From contig CP070771.1 of NCBI GenBank assembly GCA_020345785.1, positions 6,271,440 through 6,278,786 on the forward strand: a DNA stretch of 7,347 bases. The letters run 5' to 3'. The position numbers and the translations under genes are program-made. The DNA is from Desulfobacterales bacterium (GTDB lineage: Bacteria; Desulfobacterota; Desulfobacteria; Desulfobacterales; JAFDCJ01). The notes under the pieces were generated by a model, which saw nothing but the letters and a program-made list of their open reading frames with translations, did not search any database and was not told the origin of the DNA. Positions within the stretch are counted from its first letter, which is position 1; the number at the start of each line of letters is the position of its first letter. This document shows, piece after piece, positions 5,924-7,347 of this stretch.

Positions 5924-6130
5924 CTGAGCAAAATTGCTTAATATACCTCGTCGTTCTTCGGCCGGCGGATATGACTTTTTTGCGAAGCCGCTTTATTTGG
6001 CATACTTCATTGAGTTCTAAAATCATTGCCCAACTGATTGGAGATTAAAAGCCGGTCTTATTTCCGGGGGTGCTCCAGCCTGCTGCCGGCCGTCGGTATC
6101 GGCGGGTGGGCTTTTCCGGTTGGGGGGAAA
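5924..6130 (+). other. Spacer between the two HD-family genes
   Basis: This 207-base spacer shows no convincing terminator, so readthrough from the HDOD gene is possible. It turns from mixed composition to GC-rich from about 6050. The in-frame extension of the next gene from TTG 6038 (31 extra codons) is glycine-rich and does not look like part of the HD fold, so I treat 6038-6130 as untranslated leader. Confidence 0.45.
5997..6023 (+). promoter_or_regulatory. Weak candidate promoter for the RelA/SpoT-like HD gene
   Basis: TTGGCA (5997-6002) and TAAAAT (6018-6023) each match consensus at five of six bases, but the spacing is only 15, which is short for sigma70. If used, the transcript would carry a GC-rich leader of about 100 bases. 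Confidence 0.28.
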
Positions 6131-6131
6131 A
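6112..6131 (+). promoter_or_regulatory. Inverted repeat over the ribosome-binding site
   Basis: TTTTCC (6112-6117) is complementary to GGAAAA (6126-6131), which includes the end of the G-rich ribosome-binding tract (GGGGGG, 6122-6127) and the A of the ATG start. The six-pair stem with an eight-base loop could partly hide the start. It is short, so it may have no effect. Confidence 0.3.
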
Positions 6132-7291
6132 TGACGCTTTTTGATTTAACCGAATTTTTTAAACTTTCCTCAGCGCTGCATTATAACCTGAGTGCGGCTT
6201 CCTTGAATCGTTACACCGTCCTGATGTATATCATCGGCGACAAACGTCTCGCGGCGGACGATAAGAGAGACCGTGAATACAAGGGTGTTTTGATGGAGGC
6301 GCTGGGATATCTCTTCAGTGCATACAGCAACAAGCGCCGACGTCTGGGGCCCATGGCCGTTCTGCATCCCCTGCGGTCTGCAGCCATATTCACGCGATTT
6401 TTCAGCGAATTCAACCTGGTGAACCTTCTCACGCTTCTCTTTCACGATATTCTCGAAGATGTCAAACCGGTCCAATTTGATATTCACGTGTGGAAAACCA
6501 TGGAGGAGCAGCTTGACAACCTCATGCAGCGCATAGAACCGGCAGATGAAGCCAAGCTGACGGCCAACCTCTTGTACCTGACCCGGGTTGCAGGCGAAAC
6601 CTATTATCATTATATCGGAAGGCTGCTTGATAATGCCTGGAATTCCCCCGAGCTTGTTGCGGTGAAACTGGCAGATCGGTTGGATAATACACTGGATATG
6701 CGCATTGAACTTGAAGATGCACTGGCCAGAATAGATTTTTTCGAAACCATCTTTCAGGTCCTGTTTGTTGCCAACTACCCGGGCTACAAACCGAAAATGG
6801 AGCACGCTCCGACGACCGCCATCAACGGAGCCAAAAGGCTGTACCAGCTATTTAAAAATGCCGTGCTGTTGTCCCTCATCCGGCAGCATACACCGCAGAA
6901 AGATCGGCGCACGGTAAAAACCCTCTTCAATGCCCTTTCCGAGGCAAGCCTCAAAGAAGCCCAGCGAACTTTGATCCACCTCATCAGCTACCATGTCAAA
7001 GACCTGCAGGACCAGCGGGACCTTGTACTGGAGGCTATGCAATATTGCTACAGCGGTCGCAGCGATCTGGTGACCAGACCTGACGGCCGTCAGCTGCTGG
7101 ATGGCTTGTTTTCGACCTATTTCAGGCACACCTCAAGTAAGGTCCGCAATAAACAGCTCGATATTTTATACCAGAATAAACCCTTAATGCTGGAAGCATC
7201 GGTGGCCTTTATTGTCATCTTTTTAAGTTTTCTAAACGACGAGGGTTATTATATCAAGGGTATCAGTGCCAGGGGCATCAGGGCGAGATAG
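6131..7291 (+). CDS. Stand-alone RelA/SpoT-hydrolase-like HD protein
   Basis: A 386-residue protein whose first half resembles the HD hydrolase domain of RelA/SpoT and MESH1 enzymes, which remove pyrophosphate from the 3' position of (p)ppGpp. Visible motifs are H79 (AVLHPLRSA), H105-D106 with E109-D110 (FHDILEDV), and K179-D182-R183 with D185-N186 (VKLADRLDN). These match SpoT signatures H, HD-ED and KLADR-N in order and spacing. No synthetase, TGS or ACT domain follows. Residues about 215-386 are mostly helical in character and unrecognised, with a hydrophobic run near the end (AFIVIFLSFL) that could be a buried helix or membrane contact. ATG 6131 is preferred over TTG 6038 because the G-rich tract lies directly upstream and the extension is atypical. 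It follows the HDOD gene on the same strand. Alternative substrates such as other nucleotides are possible. Confidence 0.8.
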   Translation: MTLFDLTEFFKLSSALHYNLSAASLNRYTVLMYIIGDKRLAADDKRDREYKGVLMEALGYLFSAYSNKRRRLGPMAVLHPLRSAAIFTRFFSEFNLVNLLTLLFHDILEDVKPVQFDIHVWKTMEEQLDNLMQRIEPADEAKLTANLLYLTRVAGETYYHYIGRLLDNAWNSPELVAVKLADRLDNTLDMRIELEDALARIDFFETIFQVLFVANYPGYKPKMEHAPTTAINGAKRLYQLFKNAVLLSLIRQHTPQKDRRTVKTLFNALSEASLKEAQRTLIHLISYHVKDLQDQRDLVLEAMQYCYSGRSDLVTRPDGRQLLDGLFSTYFRHTSSKVRNKQLDILYQNKPLMLEASVAFIVIFLSFLNDEGYYIKGISARGIRAR

Positions 7292-7295
7292 GCGC

Positions 7296-7347
7296 GTTGC
7301 GGGGTGCGGGGTACGGGTTGCGAGTTGCGCGTTGCGGGTTACGGGTT
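7296..7347. repeat. Degenerate 7-base tandem repeat (GTTGCGG type)
   Basis: Seven consecutive 7-base units, GTTGCGG, GGTGCGG, GGTACGG, GTTGCGA, GTTGCGC, GTTGCGG and GTTACGG, plus GTT at the window edge. It begins four bases after the stop codon of the HD gene and runs off the end, so its full length is unknown. The strand asymmetry (G-rich on plus) is marked, and there is no coding potential. Confidence 0.8.

Noticed and set aside
5911..6048. Small ORF after the strong AAAGGAGGG at the end of the HDOD gene (TTG at 5920, stop at 6046-6048)
   Set aside because: The TTG lies directly against the Shine-Dalgarno-like tract, too close for use, and the 42-codon product has no recognisable feature. 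The G-rich tract is also the coding sequence for the last HDOD residues.
6170..6805. 211-codon minus-strand ORF opposite the SpoT-like HD gene
   Set aside because: The plus strand carries the ordered HD motifs; the antisense product has none and is a shadow.
1..7347. CRISPR array, tRNA, rRNA, transposase or phage genes
   Set aside because: No regularly spaced identical repeats, cloverleaf with a T-loop motif, rRNA signature or transposase motif was seen on either strand.

Overview
The window is bacterial chromosomal DNA with five confidently coding genes and unusually repeat-rich intergenic space. The gene set and the style of the spacers suggest an anaerobic Desulfobacterota (deltaproteobacterial, Desulfobacterales-like) genome. 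This is an inference from gene families and general resemblance; the window has no marker gene that would prove it.

Layout. Bases 1-380 hold no gene. They contain two T-stem-A hairpins with nearly the same loop, two short phrase-like dispersed repeats and an AT-rich stretch. Three genes on the minus strand follow. In transcription order they are a VanZ-like multi-spanning membrane protein (4276-3362), the M20C dipeptidase PepD (3312-1858) and a GlpA-type FAD-dependent glycerol-3-phosphate dehydrogenase that lacks the usual C-terminal iron-sulphur domain (1544-381). The first two are only 49 bases apart and probably cotranscribed. The third is separated by 313 bases of AT-rich inverted-repeat DNA and may be expressed on its own.

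A divergent intergenic region (4277-4846) follows. It carries a good sigma70-like promoter reading left into the VanZ-like gene, a perfect 16-base inverted repeat with a 93-base spacer, and a GC-rich block with three TCCGCC/GGCGGA palindromes. Further right are a promoter reading rightwards with a 14-base palindrome at its predicted start point, and a possible small ORF that overlaps the next gene by ATGA.

Two plus-strand genes follow, both from the HD phosphohydrolase superfamily: a zinc-ribbon/HDOD protein with intact HD residues (4847-5923) and a stand-alone RelA/SpoT-hydrolase-like HD protein with an uncharacterised C-terminal half (6131-7291). They look like a small signalling unit, possibly acting on nucleotide second messengers, but no substrate can be read from the sequence. 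The window ends in a degenerate 7-base tandem repeat that starts right after the last stop codon.

No tRNA, rRNA, CRISPR array, transposase or phage gene was seen. The least explained material is the hairpin pair in 1-250, the composite element at 4363-4687, and the two adjacent HD-family genes with their control regions.
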